A DNA stretch of 64,000 nt from JAFEDN01 sp963712715 (GTDB lineage: Bacteria; Pseudomonadota; Gammaproteobacteria; Coxiellales; Coxiellaceae): the NCBI GenBank assembly GCA_963712715.1, contig CAVQJI010000040.1, forward strand, positions 1 through 64,000, in the 5' to 3' direction. A program made the position numbers and the translations under genes. Positions 62,196 through 64,000 of the stretch are shown here, one piece after another (positions within the stretch are counted from its first letter, which is position 1; the number at the start of each line of letters is the position of its first letter). The notes under the pieces were generated by a model that had not been told where the DNA came from, searched no databases, and saw only the letters and a program-made list of their open reading frames with translations.

Positions 62196-63041
62196 TCACT
62201 CAGAGGTAGACATTTTTCTTCGGAGATATCCCAATAAATTATTGCAGTGAGCGAGATTTTCTTTTACCTCTTTATATGCCTCGGCATATTGATTCACAAT
62301 ACGCTGCACTGCGGTTGTTTGCATTGTTTTTGGCAGAGCCCACAGTGTAAAGCCTTTGACAATGGCGTTTTTCAGTGTTGAGTCGGTTGATGTCTGATGA
62401 ATACTGTTTACGTTTTCCTTATCGATCTCTCGAGCAATGTCATGTAAATTAAATAATTTTATTAATGTTTGTGTGTGGCTTTCAGCGCTTTTTTCTTCAT
62501 CTTGCTCACTATTCATTAATATGCTCGTAATCGCCGCGGCCGATCGGATTTCAGGGGCCAACAGTTGCCGATGAACGTTTTCCAATTGTGGTTTCAGTGC
62601 GAATTCGACTAATTTATCCCGGGATAGATCAATGGCGACATCAAAACTATTCCAGCTATGCTGTTGGTTTTTCCGTTCTTCAACAATAAATTCAGAGGCT
62701 GATAAATCGATTGCTGTTGATTCAGGGGTAGAAAGTTTGTAGGTTTGCAGGACATCGATTGCCTGAGAAAACCGCCAATTTATTAATGGCCAACCCAGCC
62801 ATGATACTATCTGCTGCAATATTTGGCCGCTCATTCGTGGCAGGACGATTATTGGCGTCAGTTTTGTAAGGCAAGCGGTGACACCTAGCAATAACTGCCA
62901 TTGCGCCGACCATAGCCTATAACAGTTACGCTGAATCGCTTTTTGGATGCTGGCGAATTGCATGGCATACTGTGGTTCCTGCCAGACTGCAGGGTAAGTA
63001 CATTCCCTGAGAGAAGAATTGGTTTTAAGGGAAGCTTCCAA
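62196..63041 (-). pseudogene. Middle fragment of the broken ankyrin-protein gene
   Basis: A 281-residue frame from a TTG, open upstream to about 63090 ('YHSLAAGDTLQALEASL'). It is helical, with a Trp-rich segment ('LWSAQWQLLLGVTA') and 'SWLGWPLINWRF'. The upstream part continues in a third frame ('TVTLRFSDTFVPDAEIAEII', 63100-63180) that connects to the ankyrin frame. At least two single-base breaks separate it from the ankyrin part. Confidence 0.55.
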
Positions 63042-63173
63042 AGCCTGTAACGTATCCCCGGCGGCCAGGCTGTGGTACGAGATGCAAATGCTCTAAACCG
63101 GGAGCAACAGATTTATCCCCAATAATTTCGGCAATCTCGGCATCAGGGACGAATGTATCGGAGAATCGTAGCG

Positions 63174-64000
63174 TCACCGTTTCATATCATATTGAGTAAT
63201 ACACGATTTAAAGTGGGCGCCTGCTTTTAATAATCGATTCACAATCTTTGAGTGACCTGCTGCGATTGCGGCATATAGAGCTATGGATCCATCCTGCTGA
63301 TATCTTTGGAAGAATTGGATGGGATGACGATCCAAAAGTTCGGATACTATTGTTTCATGGCCTAAGTAACTCGCTACCACTAAAATCGTGCTTTCCTGAA
63401 TATGAATATCGCATTTTTTTTGATTAATCATGAACCATAAACTGCTACTCTGATTGGCGTCTCTAGCTAATACGATTGCCTCTTCGTAATCTTCCTCGGA
63501 CTCGATATAAAATCCACGCCGGCTGAGCCAGTCTAGTATGTGTTCGTGACCATAGCGTACGGCAATCAAAAATAAAGGTTTGCCGAGAATCGAGATTTTG
63601 TGATGCGATGTTTCCTGATGTAACTGCGCTACCAGGGTTGGCAAGTCACCGTAACGAGCGGCGATGTGAAAAACCCAGTTCCCATCAGGATCGCTGTAGC
63701 TGCCATACTTATCTAACCATGCGGCTACGTCAGGATGGATTTTCGCCGCACAAGGTGATGTTAAAGTTTCGGAGGAGGGGCAATAACCCTGAGTAATCAG
63801 CCATTCGACTATTTCTTCTCTGGAATTATATTCTGCTATGGTAAATGCAGTATCGTCGTATGCATCGACCAGCGTAAGATCAGCCTTAAATTCCGCTAAA
63901 AGTTTCAGGGTCGCCAAATACCCATGACAGGCTGCTATCATAGCGGGAGTAGTACCTATATTATCGGCCTGATTGACAGCTAAGGTATATGTAGAAATCA
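63174..64000 (-). CDS. Ankyrin-repeat protein, N-terminal part outside window, gene frame-broken
   Basis: The frame is open to the window edge ('AVNQADNIGTTPAMIAACHG'), so the 5' end is missing. At least five ankyrin repeats are visible: 'ATLKLLAEFKADLTLVDAYD', 'PLFLIAVRYGHEHILDWL', 'TILVVASYLGHETIVSELL' and 'ALYAAIAAGHSKIVNRLLKA'. The frame ends at 'YDMKR', but coding continues in other frames down to 61664, so the gene seems to be degenerating. In intact form it would be a large ankyrin effector-type protein. Confidence 0.7.
   Translation of the reverse strand, partial: ISTYTLAVNQADNIGTTPAMIAACHGYLATLKLLAEFKADLTLVDAYDDTAFTIAEYNSREEIVEWLITQGYCPSSETLTSPCAAKIHPDVAAWLDKYGSYSDPDGNWVFHIAARYGDLPTLVAQLHQETSHHKISILGKPLFLIAVRYGHEHILDWLSRRGFYIESEEDYEEAIVLARDANQSSSLWFMINQKKCDIHIQESTILVVASYLGHETIVSELLDRHPIQFFQRYQQDGSIALYAAIAAGHSKIVNRLLKAGAHFKSCITQYDMKR

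Overview
The window looks like a chromosome segment of a host-associated gammaproteobacterium, most likely from the Legionella/Coxiella side (Legionellales or relatives). Two kinds of DNA alternate. Moderate-GC housekeeping blocks carry gammaproteobacterial gene orders: msbA-lpxK, tRNA-fMet-rimP-nusA-infB-rbfA-truB, nuoJKLMN, proBA and gatCA. Between them lie AT-rich islands of large proteins with eukaryotic-type modules: a RhoGEF (DH) domain, ankyrin repeats, leucine-rich repeats, Sel1 repeats with a RAP domain, a RING/U-box-like zinc finger, a transglutaminase-like triad next to midasin-type AAA+ modules, a C-terminal CaaX box, and tandem LIR-like motifs. This is the usual look of a secreted-effector repertoire, but no secretion-system gene is present here.

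Layout. 1-3.7 kb: partial unknown protein, RhoGEF-domain protein, ankyrin-like protein. 3.8-8.9 kb: comEC, msbA, lpxK. 8.9-15.0 kb: LRR protein, a three-gene operon ending in an ankyrin protein with a CaaX box, and two divergent LuxR-type regulators. 15.0-15.9 kb: remnants of dinD and of a HigB-type toxin. 15.9-21.1 kb: gatB (minus strand), a DUF2141 protein, gatC-gatA and a DUF4239 membrane protein. 21.4-29.6 kb: nuoJKLMN (nuoL frameshifted) and proB-proA. 29.7-42.9 kb: Sel1/RAP protein, orphan AbiEi-like regulator, membrane/RING-like pair, and a giant LRR-transglutaminase-AAA+ reading frame of about 8.3 kb broken twice. 43.5-46.2 kb: amino-acid permease and an Ala/Gln-rich unknown. 46.3-52.4 kb: the translation operon. 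52.4-57.0 kb: secreted and LIR-like unknowns, DHA2 exporter, vapBC-type toxin-antitoxin. 57.1-64 kb: radA, an unknown effector-like gene with a hidden 5' part, a secreted GDSL lipase, a decayed radA fragment and a broken ankyrin gene running off the window.

Three families of dispersed palindromes are visible. One has five copies built on CGTCATTGCGAG...GCAATCCAGT, two of them nested inside a second palindrome. One is a 116-bp palindrome with two copies, one between nusA and infB. One is bounded by GGGGTCAAGTCTCGAAAA and supplies the last codons of neighbouring genes.

I can rejoin about nine single-base frame breaks by eye. Eight are in accessory genes and one is in nuoL. This means either active gene decay or indel errors in the assembly; reads would decide. 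All functional names rest on motif recognition by eye, without database searches.
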